This document shows positions 52,637 to 61,080 of a stretch of 61,348 nucleotides of DNA, piece by piece. Both the position numbers and the translations under genes were made by a program. The notes beneath the pieces were generated by a model. It was not told the origin of the DNA. It saw only the letters and a program-made list of their open reading frames with translations, and ran no database searches. The DNA is from Saprospiraceae bacterium (GTDB lineage Bacteria > Bacteroidota > Bacteroidia > Chitinophagales > Saprospiraceae): the NCBI GenBank assembly GCA_019694255.1, contig JAIBCI010000049.1:1-61348 (forward strand), given 5' to 3'. How positions within the stretch are numbered: position 1 is the stretch's first letter; the number at the start of each line of letters is the position of its first letter.

Positions 52637-53518
52637 ATGAATAAACGAAAAAACAAACAAGCGGAATTTATTCAATGGTTTGGACCATTGTTAGATGCCT
52701 TAAGAGATTTGGGAGGTTCTGCAAAACCAAGAGAAGCGTCAGATCGAATAGCAGAAAATTTAAAACTTAAGGAAGATAGACTCAATGAAATTTTGGAATC
52801 CGGCCAATCAAGATACTATAATCAGGTGGCTTGGGCCCGACAATATCTAGCATGGGAAGGATTGCTAGATACTTCGCAACATGGTATTTGGGCTTTGTCT
52901 TCAAAAGGTGAAAAGACCAAGTTAGATGAGCAAAAGTCCAGGGAAATTTTTCTGAAATGGGTAGAAATTCATCGTAAGGCTCGAGAAAATAAGCAACGAA
53001 TTGATGTCATTGAGGACGAAACATCTGATCCAGGTGAGGCCCCATTAAGCAGTACAACTGACCTTTTGCAAGTTTTGCAAAATTTAACGCCAGAAGGATT
53101 TGAGAAAGTTTGTCAAAGATTGTTAAGAGAATCCGGGTTTGAAAAAGTAACAGTGACAGGTCAATCCCATGATGGTGGAATAGATGGTTATGGCATACTT
53201 GAAATGAATCCATTTGTTAGTTTTAAGGTATTATTTCAGTGTAAAAGATACAAGGGAACTGTCTCTCGTTCCCAAGTAGGGGACTTTAGAAATGCAATGA
53301 TTGGTAGAGCGGAAAAAGGAATAATAATGACAACAGGTACTTTTAGCTCAGATGCAATAAAAGAGGCCAATAGAGATGGTGCACCACAGGTTGAATTAGT
53401 TGATGGAGAAAAATTAATAGAGATGTTTAAAAGAGTTGAGCTGGGTTTAAAGCCAAAAACAGTTTATGAAGTAGATCTCACTTTTTTTGAACCATTTATG
53501 TTTAAAGCTAAAAAATAG
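52637..53518 (+). CDS. Mrr-type restriction endonuclease
   Basis: A 293-aa protein. An N-terminal winged-helix DNA-binding domain (about residues 12-100, W-A-R-Q-Y-L-A-W-E-G-L near 60-75) is followed by an Mrr catalytic domain. The PD-(D/E)xK centre is D183 in G-G-I-D-G-Y-G with Q201-C-K203 in F-Q-C-K-R-Y-K. Mrr enzymes cut DNA carrying methylated bases that are foreign to the host, so it is a stand-alone defence gene. Its A+T is clearly higher than that of pheT and the permease genes around it and it favours AGA and TTA codons, which suggests lateral transfer. Confidence 0.9.
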   Translation: MNKRKNKQAEFIQWFGPLLDALRDLGGSAKPREASDRIAENLKLKEDRLNEILESGQSRYYNQVAWARQYLAWEGLLDTSQHGIWALSSKGEKTKLDEQKSREIFLKWVEIHRKARENKQRIDVIEDETSDPGEAPLSSTTDLLQVLQNLTPEGFEKVCQRLLRESGFEKVTVTGQSHDGGIDGYGILEMNPFVSFKVLFQCKRYKGTVSRSQVGDFRNAMIGRAEKGIIMTTGTFSSDAIKEANRDGAPQVELVDGEKLIEMFKRVELGLKPKTVYEVDLTFFEPFMFKAKK

Positions 53519-53763
53519 AAGCAGGTTTTTAGCTGGGAATAAAAGACTCCTAATTGAATTCTATTATTCAATTTAATAAAATTGGTCAAGTTTTGACTTT
53601 ATTTTTTCTCATTGCTTAGCAATTGGAATCATTCATCCACATGAAGAAATTTTATATTAATCTTATATATTGTCAGTGACAATCAGGTCAATTTCAATAC
53701 CGCAATCATGCATGCGCAACTTGCCACATGCATCCTACATAGGATAAACTTCCCGAAGAAAGC

Positions 53764-55299
53764 TTAATCGTTTTTCTTCGCTTCAAAATCGTCCGCCGTC
53801 GGCAGGATATCCGCGTAAGCCCTTAGTTTGCTGTATTTACGGCTGAAGCCAAAATAGATAACCAGACCGAGAACCATCCAGATCATTGCAATGGTCAGCG
53901 TCTGCGGATCTATTGAAGCGATCATTGCACCGCAGATCAGCACACCCATGATGGAGACGAAGCCAACCGCTGGCGTCCGGAAAGGTCTGACCAGATTCGG
54001 GTTTGATCTGCGCATGATCCATACCCCGGCGCTCACCAGCACAAAGGCCAGCAGGGTGCCGAAGGAAGTCAGGTCACCGGCTACGCTGCCCGGAACAAAC
54101 GCCGCAAAAGCACCGACAAATACGAACAGAATCATATTGGCTTTGTATGGCGTTCTGAATTTTGGATGTACATCAGAGAATACTTTGGGAAGCAGTCCGT
54201 CGTTGGCCATACTGTAGAATACACGGCTCTGACCCATCAGCATAACCAGAATCACCGATGAGAAGCCGGCCAGAATGGCTACGGTAACAGCGGTTGCCAG
54301 CCAACTGTAACCATGCATGTGATGATCGATGGCATAGGCTACAGAAGCTTCACGACCGGATTGCATGAATTCGGAATACGGCGCAACACCGGTCAGTACG
54401 TGAGAGAATAAGATATAAAGCACAGTACAGACAACCAGTGATCCGAGAATTCCAATCGGCATGTCCCTTTTGGGATTCTTCGCTTCCTGTGCCGCCGTGG
54501 ATACGGCATCAAATCCAATAAAGGCAAAAAACACAATCGAGGCGCCTCTCAATACGCCGAGCCAGCCATGGTTAAAGCTGGGCGCATAGGAATATTCCTT
54601 ACCATCTGGAAGAATAGCCGGAGGGGCATCGGCAGGGATGAAATAAGGCGTATGGTTCATCGGATTGATAAACTGCCAACCGATGGCAATAAACAACAGA
54701 ACGATGGAGACCTTGATGATGACTATGATCAGGTTGACCGCTGCGGATTCCTGAGTTCCTTTAATCAATAAAGCGGTCAGCAATACCAGGATGATGAGTG
54801 CCGGAAAATTGAGAATGCCTGTATGCAACACCCCAGAGGCATCCATGGCAGATTCGAATGGCGAGTGACACCATTCATAGGGTATGCCTCCCCCAAACAG
54901 ATTATTGAGATACTCACTCCAGGCGATGGATACGGTTGCGGCACCGAGTGCATACTCAAGGACCAGGGCCCAGCCAATGATCCAGGCAACGACTTCACCC
55001 ATCGTCGTGTAGGCGTAAGTGTACGCACTGCCGGCAATGGGAATCATGGAAGCAAATTCGGCATAACACAAGCCTGCAAAAGCGCAACCTACCGCCGCAA
55101 TGATAAAAGAAATGGTGACGGCTGATCCTGCGTGCCCGCCTGCCGCTGCGGCAGTACGAACGAATAGTCCGGCTCCGATAATCGCTCCGATACCCAAAGA
55201 CACCAGCGCGCTGGCGCCGAGTGTTCGCTTCAAAGATTTTTCTGCGTCGTTAGCCTGTTCCAACAGGAGATGCAGTGGTTTTTTTGCAAAAAGGCTCAT
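53764..55299 (-). CDS. APC-family amino-acid permease, cationic type
   Basis: A 511-aa inner-membrane transporter with about twelve helices. The N-terminal G-I-G-A-I-I-G-A-G-L-F-V motif near residue 36 is the substrate-binding loop of TM1. F-F-A-F-I-G-F-D-A-V-S-T-A-A-Q-E near 260 in TM6 matches the cationic amino-acid transporter (CAT) subgroup, as does the unusual length of the cytoplasmic N-terminus. It would take up amino acids with protons. It diverges from a second APC permease. Confidence 0.93.
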   Translation of the reverse strand: MSLFAKKPLHLLLEQANDAEKSLKRTLGASALVSLGIGAIIGAGLFVRTAAAAGGHAGSAVTISFIIAAVGCAFAGLCYAEFASMIPIAGSAYTYAYTTMGEVVAWIIGWALVLEYALGAATVSIAWSEYLNNLFGGGIPYEWCHSPFESAMDASGVLHTGILNFPALIILVLLTALLIKGTQESAAVNLIIVIIKVSIVLLFIAIGWQFINPMNHTPYFIPADAPPAILPDGKEYSYAPSFNHGWLGVLRGASIVFFAFIGFDAVSTAAQEAKNPKRDMPIGILGSLVVCTVLYILFSHVLTGVAPYSEFMQSGREASVAYAIDHHMHGYSWLATAVTVAILAGFSSVILVMLMGQSRVFYSMANDGLLPKVFSDVHPKFRTPYKANMILFVFVGAFAAFVPGSVAGDLTSFGTLLAFVLVSAGVWIMRRSNPNLVRPFRTPAVGFVSIMGVLICGAMIASIDPQTLTIAMIWMVLGLVIYFGFSRKYSKLRAYADILPTADDFEAKKND

Positions 55300-55376
55300 G
55301 TTCTGTTTGATTTAGCCCGTGAAAATAGATATTAAATGGTGAAATTCGTGCCTTAATTAAGAAACCAAAAAACAGT

Positions 55377-56813
55377 ATGGTCAAATTAAGGCTGATAGAC
55401 GGCGTTTTTCTTGTGGCGGGATCGATGATTGGCTCCGGTATCTTTATCGTGAGTGCAGATATCGCCCGCACGACCGCCGGAGGGGGCTTCCTCCTTCTTT
55501 CCTGGTTTATCGCCGGGTTGATGACGCTCCTGGGCGCGCTCGCCTTTGCTGAATTGTCGGGCATGTTTCCCAAGTCCGGAGGACAATACATTTATCTCAG
55601 GGAGGCCTACAATCCGTTTATTTCATTTTTATATGGGTGGACCATCTTCATGGTGGTCAACTGTGGGACTATTGCTGCTGTGGCCGTAGCGTTTTCAAAA
55701 TACAGTGGAGAGCTGGTGCCCTGGTTCAGTATGAAGAACATTCTGCTTGACCTCGGTTTTGTCAAGATATCATCGGCACAGTTGCTCAGTGTTGTGCTCA
55801 TTGTTTTTCTGACATGGCTCAATGCCAAGGGCATCCAATACGGCAAGTTTATTCTCCGGATTTTCACCTCGGTCAAGATCATCTCGCTGGCCATGATCAT
55901 CATTCTGGGTCTATTGGTATTTCGTAATGCGGATGTCTGGCAGATCAACCTGCTGAGTTTCTGGAATGCGCAAAGCGTCCGTGTAGAAAATGGTGAGATC
56001 ATCAGCAGGATTCTCAGTGGTACCGGGTTGCTGATGGCGATTGGTACCGGACTGGTCGGTTCGCTTTTCTCCTGCGATGCATGGACCAATGTATCGTACA
56101 TCGCCGGCGAAATTGAGCGACCGAGCCGCAATATTCCCAAAAGTCTGATTTATGGTGTTGGGCTTGTCGCTTTGTTGTTTCTGTTGGTCAATGTGGCTTA
56201 TCTGAATCTGCTTCCGCTGACCGGATCACCCGGCGCTACTGATGCTTTCAGCAAAGGAATACAGTTTGCTGATCAGGATCGTGTTGGTACGGCTGCCGCG
56301 ACTGTGATGTTTGGAGCTTCAGCCACGATTATCATGGCGGTGTTAATCATGATCTCAACTTTTGGTTGCAACAATGGCATTATTCTGGCCGGGGCCAGAA
56401 TGTATCAGGCGATGGCGGCAGATGGTTTGTTTTTTGCAAAAATGAAGGACAATAACCGCAATGAAGTTCCGGGTTTTGCATTGTGGATTCAGGCGATCTG
56501 GGCTTCTGTACTTTGTCTCAGCGGCCAGTATGGTCAATTGCTGGACTATGTGATGTTTTCCGTGATGATATTTTACATCATCACCATCGTAGCCGTTTAC
56601 ATACTTCGTGTCAGAAGGCCAGACATTGAAAGACCGTATAAGGCCATGGGATATCCTTATCTGCCTGCCCTGTATATTCTATTGGCTGCGGCGTTTTGTC
56701 TGAATCTGATCATCAACAAACCAGAGTTCTGTGTGCCCAGTCTGGTGATTGTTTTTCTGGGCGCACCTGTTTATTTTATTTGGAGAAGGGTTTATCTTGT
56801 AAAAAATAGTTAG
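55377..56813 (+). CDS. APC-family amino-acid permease, LAT/SteT-like
   Basis: A 478-aa inner-membrane transporter with about twelve helices. TM1 carries G-S-M-I-G-S-G-I-F-I near residue 17, and TM6 holds F-S-C-D-A-W-T-N-V-S near 230. The order of motifs resembles the LAT/SteT exchangers rather than the CAT group opposite it. The product probably exchanges or takes up neutral amino acids. Only 77 bases separate the two divergent permease starts, so their promoters must overlap. Shared control is possible but not shown. Confidence 0.92.
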   Translation: MVKLRLIDGVFLVAGSMIGSGIFIVSADIARTTAGGGFLLLSWFIAGLMTLLGALAFAELSGMFPKSGGQYIYLREAYNPFISFLYGWTIFMVVNCGTIAAVAVAFSKYSGELVPWFSMKNILLDLGFVKISSAQLLSVVLIVFLTWLNAKGIQYGKFILRIFTSVKIISLAMIIILGLLVFRNADVWQINLLSFWNAQSVRVENGEIISRILSGTGLLMAIGTGLVGSLFSCDAWTNVSYIAGEIERPSRNIPKSLIYGVGLVALLFLLVNVAYLNLLPLTGSPGATDAFSKGIQFADQDRVGTAAATVMFGASATIIMAVLIMISTFGCNNGIILAGARMYQAMAADGLFFAKMKDNNRNEVPGFALWIQAIWASVLCLSGQYGQLLDYVMFSVMIFYIITIVAVYILRVRRPDIERPYKAMGYPYLPALYILLAAAFCLNLIINKPEFCVPSLVIVFLGAPVYFIWRRVYLVKNS

Positions 56814-56864
56814 TACCTTGTCATGCAAATGTCAAGTAGATTCTGAAAAATAAAGTTAAGGATT

Positions 56865-58061
56865 ATGAAATCTCCCCTTTTTCTCTTATTAATATTGATA
56901 TTCAATTCTCAGTTTTTATCAGGTCAGTGCAAATTGGATTCCCTGGACTCCTATCAGATTGATCCATCGGGAAAGTCCCTTTATGGAGCGCGTTTTCTCA
57001 TTAATTATAGCTTTAATGGAAATCAGTACATTGAAGAAAGGATGATAAGAGATACCATTTCCAAAAAACTGTCTGCCAGCTCCAGAATCATTCAGACTCT
57101 GGATAACAAAGGGAGGATAGTTTCAACAGTCGACCAATATTTTTCTAAAGGTGCTTATGTCAATTCATCGAGAACGGATTATACCTATTTCCCTGACGGA
57201 AAAACGGAATCCGAAATAGCGTATGGATTAGATAGATTAAAGCAATTTGTTATTGATAAAAAGACCACCTATCAGTATGACTCGTTAAGCAATTACAAGT
57301 TTATTCATCATTTTTTCTACAATAAAAATCTGGGAAAGTACGAAACCTATTATGACCAGGAATTTAAATATTACTTTGACGCCAGGGGTAATATCATTAA
57401 GAAATTTGACGTGGATCTATGGCCTACATATTTTACCAATAAAAGGCACCTTTACACCTATAACGCTAATGACCAGCTGCAAACGGAAATTATTCAATCC
57501 AATACATCAACCGTAAAATTTGATGAAACTTCATTTCAAAATCGCGAACGCAATGAGTATTTGTATAATCAGACAGGCAAAATTATTTCAGCCAGGTACT
57601 ATGCCGTGCCTGTAAATGACACCATAGATCAATTATATCGACAAGTTGACTATACCTATGATGTACAGGATAGAATTCTGCACATATTAGAAGACGAAGG
57701 CAGGATATGCAGGACAGATTATGTGTATTCAAATGACGGATACACGGAGCGATATACTTGCGGTGAAATACTAGAAAAAAAATATTATAATTGTATCATC
57801 AGCGAATTGAACCGAATTCAAACCAAACAAATAACCATTTCACCCAATCCCGCATCAGATGTAATTTACCTTAATCAAAGTTCGGAGGAACCCGCGGATT
57901 TTGAATATCAGATAGCAGATTTTTACGGGAGGATCATAAGTTCTTCAAAACTTAAAGGATCCAATTCAATAAATATTTCCGGACTTGAAATTGGCCACTA
58001 TGTCCTGCTGATCAAAAAAAATGATCAAACCAGCGTCTTTCGATTCAGTAAAGCATACTAA
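56865..58061 (+). CDS. Secreted protein with YD-like repeats and T9SS sorting domain
   Basis: A 398-aa exported protein. The signal peptide ends near residue 20 (F-L-S-G-Q). The middle is built of about seven loosely repeated units of the form Y-x-Y-x-x-x-G-x-I or Y-x-Y-D, including D-Y-T-Y-F-P-D-G-K, Y-Y-F-D-A-R-G-N-I and E-Y-L-Y-N-Q-T-G-K-I. This resembles short RHS/YD repeats, but much more degenerate. A C-terminal T9SS type A sorting domain begins near residue 325 (I-S-P-N-P-A-S-D-V-I-Y). It is probably displayed on or released from the surface. Role unknown. Confidence 0.8.
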   Translation: MKSPLFLLLILIFNSQFLSGQCKLDSLDSYQIDPSGKSLYGARFLINYSFNGNQYIEERMIRDTISKKLSASSRIIQTLDNKGRIVSTVDQYFSKGAYVNSSRTDYTYFPDGKTESEIAYGLDRLKQFVIDKKTTYQYDSLSNYKFIHHFFYNKNLGKYETYYDQEFKYYFDARGNIIKKFDVDLWPTYFTNKRHLYTYNANDQLQTEIIQSNTSTVKFDETSFQNRERNEYLYNQTGKIISARYYAVPVNDTIDQLYRQVDYTYDVQDRILHILEDEGRICRTDYVYSNDGYTERYTCGEILEKKYYNCIISELNRIQTKQITISPNPASDVIYLNQSSEEPADFEYQIADFYGRIISSSKLKGSNSINISGLEIGHYVLLIKKNDQTSVFRFSKAY

Positions 58062-58093
58062 GCAGATTCGTTCGGTCCCCGGGCAATATATAA

Positions 58094-58618
58094 TCAAAAA
58101 GCGACGCCGACGTGAAGACCAACCACTTGGGTATATTGGAGCGTCTTGCCAGATGAAAATCGCCCTGGGAGTACGAGTTCAATGAATCCGCGTACCCCAT
58201 GCATCAACGCAAATGACCTGTTGATAAGAGGCGTAAACCCAATTTGCCCCTCCGAAATTTCAAAGGCAGCCCTCAAACCAAAAGTCACCTTGTCGTCAAT
58301 AGGGAAAAGGAAACCCGGATGCAGCAGAAGATGGACTTTCATTGGAGATATTTCAGTGAAGAATGGATTGATGAGTGGCACCATTTCCAAATCAAATATG
58401 GCTTTCCCTTTGGCGCGGAAACCTACACCGATCGGAAACCCGATGGTAAAATTGTCCTGACGGGTTAGCCACTCCCCATTGCCATTCTTAATGGACAGCA
58501 AAGGCTGAACATAGCCAATATGAAATCCCAGTACCGGGTTCTGCGGAGCATCTTGTCCAATCAGGGCTGAGAAGTTTAGGGTGCAATACAGTGCGATGGC
58601 GGTAATATGATTTTTCAT
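58094..58618 (-). CDS. Small outer-membrane beta-barrel-like protein
   Basis: A 174-aa exported protein; the ATG at 58618 is used because it begins the signal peptide (M-K-N-H-I-T-A-I-A-L, ending L-I-G-Q). The mature part has alternating strands with G-rich turns and ends in V-G-V-A-F, the typical barrel insertion signal with terminal phenylalanine. I do not recognise a specific family. It is transcribed from a well-formed promoter 18 bases upstream and converges with the YD-like protein gene. Confidence 0.75.
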   Translation of the reverse strand: MKNHITAIALYCTLNFSALIGQDAPQNPVLGFHIGYVQPLLSIKNGNGEWLTRQDNFTIGFPIGVGFRAKGKAIFDLEMVPLINPFFTEISPMKVHLLLHPGFLFPIDDKVTFGLRAAFEISEGQIGFTPLINRSFALMHGVRGFIELVLPGRFSSGKTLQYTQVVGLHVGVAF

Positions 58619-58635
58619 AAGCAATTTATTAAGGA

Positions 58636-58666
58636 CAAATATATCCGTAATAAATAGTGATTGCAA
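58636..58666 (-). promoter_or_regulatory. Bacteroidota-type promoter of the small barrel protein
   Basis: Read leftward: TTG (58666-58664), 20 bases, TATATTTG (58643-58636). Both parts are exact. The start of transcription would be near 58630, giving a leader of about 12 bases before the ATG at 58618. Confidence 0.72.
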
Positions 58667-58920
58667 ATTAATTTTATATAAAGACAAAATAATCCAGAAA
58701 TAATATGTTGTTTTATTTTAAATATGCAATAAAAAAGTTGAATTAAATATTAAATATCAATGTATAATATCTAAAAAATGTAATAATTAGTTAATTATTC
58801 GAATTTATATTCATCAATTCTTTTTATTTTATCATGTTAGGTCATTAAATAAGCTTAAAAGCTGAATAAAGATCTTTTATTTAAAATCATATTAAATTAT
58901 ATTGTTATTTGTCGGCTGTT

Positions 58921-58928
58921 TACATTTG
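58921..58928 (+). promoter_or_regulatory. -7 element candidate of nrdJ
   Basis: TACATTTG is an exact TAnnTTTG match 58 bases before the ATG. The nearest upstream TTG (58902-58904) gives a 16-base spacer, shorter than the 19-20 seen elsewhere in this window. Confidence 0.5.
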
Positions 58929-58935
58929 TACCAAT

Positions 58936-58953
58936 AAGGATATATATATCCTT
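58936..58953. promoter_or_regulatory. 18-bp perfect palindrome at the nrdJ start region
   Basis: AAGGATATATATATCCTT reads the same on both strands. It lies eight bases after the -7 element, over or just after the expected transcription start, where a repressor would act. The AT core resembles NrdR boxes, but the flanks do not match their A-C-A-C/G-T-G-T ends. Confidence 0.5.
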
Positions 58954-58986
58954 AATAATTTTTAAATCAAATAACTCAAAACCAAC

Positions 58987-60990
58987 ATGTTAGCGTTCAG
59001 ACTCCACGAAGATTTTATTGCATCTTATCAACACAGGCAACCGGATTTCGGGTTCAACGGACTGGGTATGATTACTTATCTCAGGACCTATTCCCGGTTA
59101 AAAGAGGATGGAACCAAGGAATCGTGGTATGAGACGGTCCGCAGAGTCGTGGAAGGCGCTTATTCGATACAAAAGCAACACATCGAACAGAATGAACTCG
59201 GATGGAATGAATCCAAGGCCCAGCGTTCGGCACAGGAAATGTATGACCGAATTTTTACAATGAAATTTATTCCTCCGGGTAGAATGCTTTGGGCATTAGG
59301 GACACCAGTCGTTCATGAGAAAAAAATTGGGCAGGCGCTATTCAATTGTGCATTCGTCTCTACAGAACATATCGGTCACTCGCTGAGCGAAGCAGTCAAG
59401 CCATTTTGCTTTATGATGGACATGAGCATGATGGGTGTTGGCGTTGGATTTGATGTCAAAGGCGCCGACAAACTCAAAGTTTATGCATGTGCAGACGAAG
59501 ATCAAGTGTATGTGATCCCGGATAGCAGAGAAGGGTGGGTACACAGTCTTCAACTGTTGCTGCATAATTATTTTCAGGAAGATTTCGGGAATGGTCCCGG
59601 CAAAAGAATCAGGTTTGATTATTCAAAAATTCGTGAAGCAGGTCTTCCGATCAAGAGTTTTGGTGGAATCTCTTCTGGACCGGAACCGTTGCGAAATATG
59701 CACCGACAAGTTGAGGATTGTCTTCAATCCAGAATTGGTCAGACGCTGGGCATCACGGCTATTGTAGACCTGATGAATATCATCGGACAATGTGTTGTGG
59801 CGGGTAATGTTCGGCGCACAGCACAGATTGCCCTGGGACCTGCGCATAATGCAGAATATCAACAACTGAAGGATTACCACTGGAATGCAGCACAAATGAC
59901 TTACGAAGGTCCGATGGCACACCGGGCGGCTTATGGCTGGACATCCAACAATAGTATTGTAGCGGGTATGGATACTGACCTCACCGCAGCGATCGAACAA
60001 ACCATCAAAAATGGAGAACCTGGTTTTATTTTCATGGACAATGTGCGCGCTTATTCACGGTTGTGTGATGCTCCGGATCATAAAGACGCACGGGCCAGCG
60101 GAACCAATCCCTGTGGCGAACAAACGCTGGAGTCCTATGAGCTTTGTTGTCTTGTGGAGACGTTTCCTTCCCGGGCGACATCTTTTGAAGACTTTATCAG
60201 GACACTCAAATTTGCCTATTTGCTGGGCAAGACCGCCACACTGGTCAATACGACCTGGGCTGAAACGAACCGCGTACAAAAGCGCAACAGGCGAATCGGA
60301 ACATCCGTATCGGGCGTGACCAATTTTCTTGAAAACCACAGCCTCGAGACGTTAAGAAAATGGTTGGATTCGGGTTATCGCGAAATTCAGCGATGGGATG
60401 GTATATATTCATCCTGGCTCTGTGTGCCCAAGAGCATCAAGACAACCAGTGTCAAACCCAGCGGAACCGTCAGCTTGCTCGCCGGCGTCAACCCGGGTTG
60501 TCACTTTTCAGAATATGAATATTATATCAGAAGAATACGCATTGCGGCAGATTCACCGTTGGCAGAAATCATGCAGAGCGCAGGTTATCATGTTGAAAAA
60601 GATGTTGTAGATCCAGCATCCAGTGTCATAAGTTTTCCGGTGCATAATACCAGCAAAAACCTGAGTCGCGTCAGTGTTTGGGAACAGGTGGCGTTGGCTG
60701 TTTTTTTGCAGAAATACTGGTCTGACAACCAGGTCTCCGCAACGGTGACTTTCAGGCCTGAAGAAGCGAATGATTTAAAAGCGGTTCTGGATTACTTCCG
60801 GTATGATCTCAAGTCAATCAGTTTTCTACCTGCGCTGGAAAATAAAGCTTATGCGCAAATGCCTTACGAGGCAATCACGAAGGAACAATATGAAAAAATG
60901 TTGTCCGCCATTGCTTCCCCGCAATGGGAAGTTGAAAATGAAGATGTCGAATGCGAAAAATTCTGTAATAACCAGAATTGCGTGGTGTAG
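58987..60990 (+). CDS. nrdJ: Adenosylcobalamin-dependent ribonucleoside-triphosphate reductase (class II, monomeric)
   Basis: A 667-aa class II ribonucleotide reductase of the RTPR type. It makes deoxyribonucleotides from ribonucleotides using an adenosylcobalamin-derived radical. The active-site loop is N374-P-C-G-E-Q379, with the thiyl cysteine C376 and glutamate E378. C121 (F-N-C-A-F) is a likely partner of the substrate-reducing disulfide with C387/C388 (L-C-C-L). The C-terminus holds the redox-shuttle cysteines (V-E-C-E-K-F-C, then N-C-V-V). No N-terminal ATP-cone is present. It allows DNA synthesis with or without oxygen but needs B12. It ends the window before the repeat array. Confidence 0.94.
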   Translation: MLAFRLHEDFIASYQHRQPDFGFNGLGMITYLRTYSRLKEDGTKESWYETVRRVVEGAYSIQKQHIEQNELGWNESKAQRSAQEMYDRIFTMKFIPPGRMLWALGTPVVHEKKIGQALFNCAFVSTEHIGHSLSEAVKPFCFMMDMSMMGVGVGFDVKGADKLKVYACADEDQVYVIPDSREGWVHSLQLLLHNYFQEDFGNGPGKRIRFDYSKIREAGLPIKSFGGISSGPEPLRNMHRQVEDCLQSRIGQTLGITAIVDLMNIIGQCVVAGNVRRTAQIALGPAHNAEYQQLKDYHWNAAQMTYEGPMAHRAAYGWTSNNSIVAGMDTDLTAAIEQTIKNGEPGFIFMDNVRAYSRLCDAPDHKDARASGTNPCGEQTLESYELCCLVETFPSRATSFEDFIRTLKFAYLLGKTATLVNTTWAETNRVQKRNRRIGTSVSGVTNFLENHSLETLRKWLDSGYREIQRWDGIYSSWLCVPKSIKTTSVKPSGTVSLLAGVNPGCHFSEYEYYIRRIRIAADSPLAEIMQSAGYHVEKDVVDPASSVISFPVHNTSKNLSRVSVWEQVALAVFLQKYWSDNQVSATVTFRPEEANDLKAVLDYFRYDLKSISFLPALENKAYAQMPYEAITKEQYEKMLSAIASPQWEVENEDVECEKFCNNQNCVV

Positions 60991-61080
60991 AATTCGCAGG
61001 GTAAAACTATTTTGATCTAATGGCATAAGATAAAGTGGTTGATTTGGACCACTTGACAATAGAGGTTCTTTAGAATGGCA

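Larger units (their letters stand above)
58667..58986. other. Very AT-rich intergenic region before nrdJ
   Basis: No gene. The stretch is almost free of G+C for about 200 bases. Two supported items lie near its right end: a -7 element at 58921-58928 and a perfect palindrome at 58936-58953. I looked for a cobalamin riboswitch (B12 box) because nrdJ needs adenosylcobalamin, and did not see one. Confidence 0.5.

Noticed and set aside
53764-56813. Paired permeases as an antiporter-decarboxylase acid-resistance system with the PLP decarboxylase
   Set aside because: The decarboxylase is about 3.7 kb away, separated by pheT and the nuclease gene. The permeases belong to different APC subgroups, and nothing in the sequence links the three.
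58667-58986. Cobalamin riboswitch upstream of nrdJ
   Set aside because: No B12-box-like sequence or suitable G+C-rich helices are visible in this AT-rich stretch.
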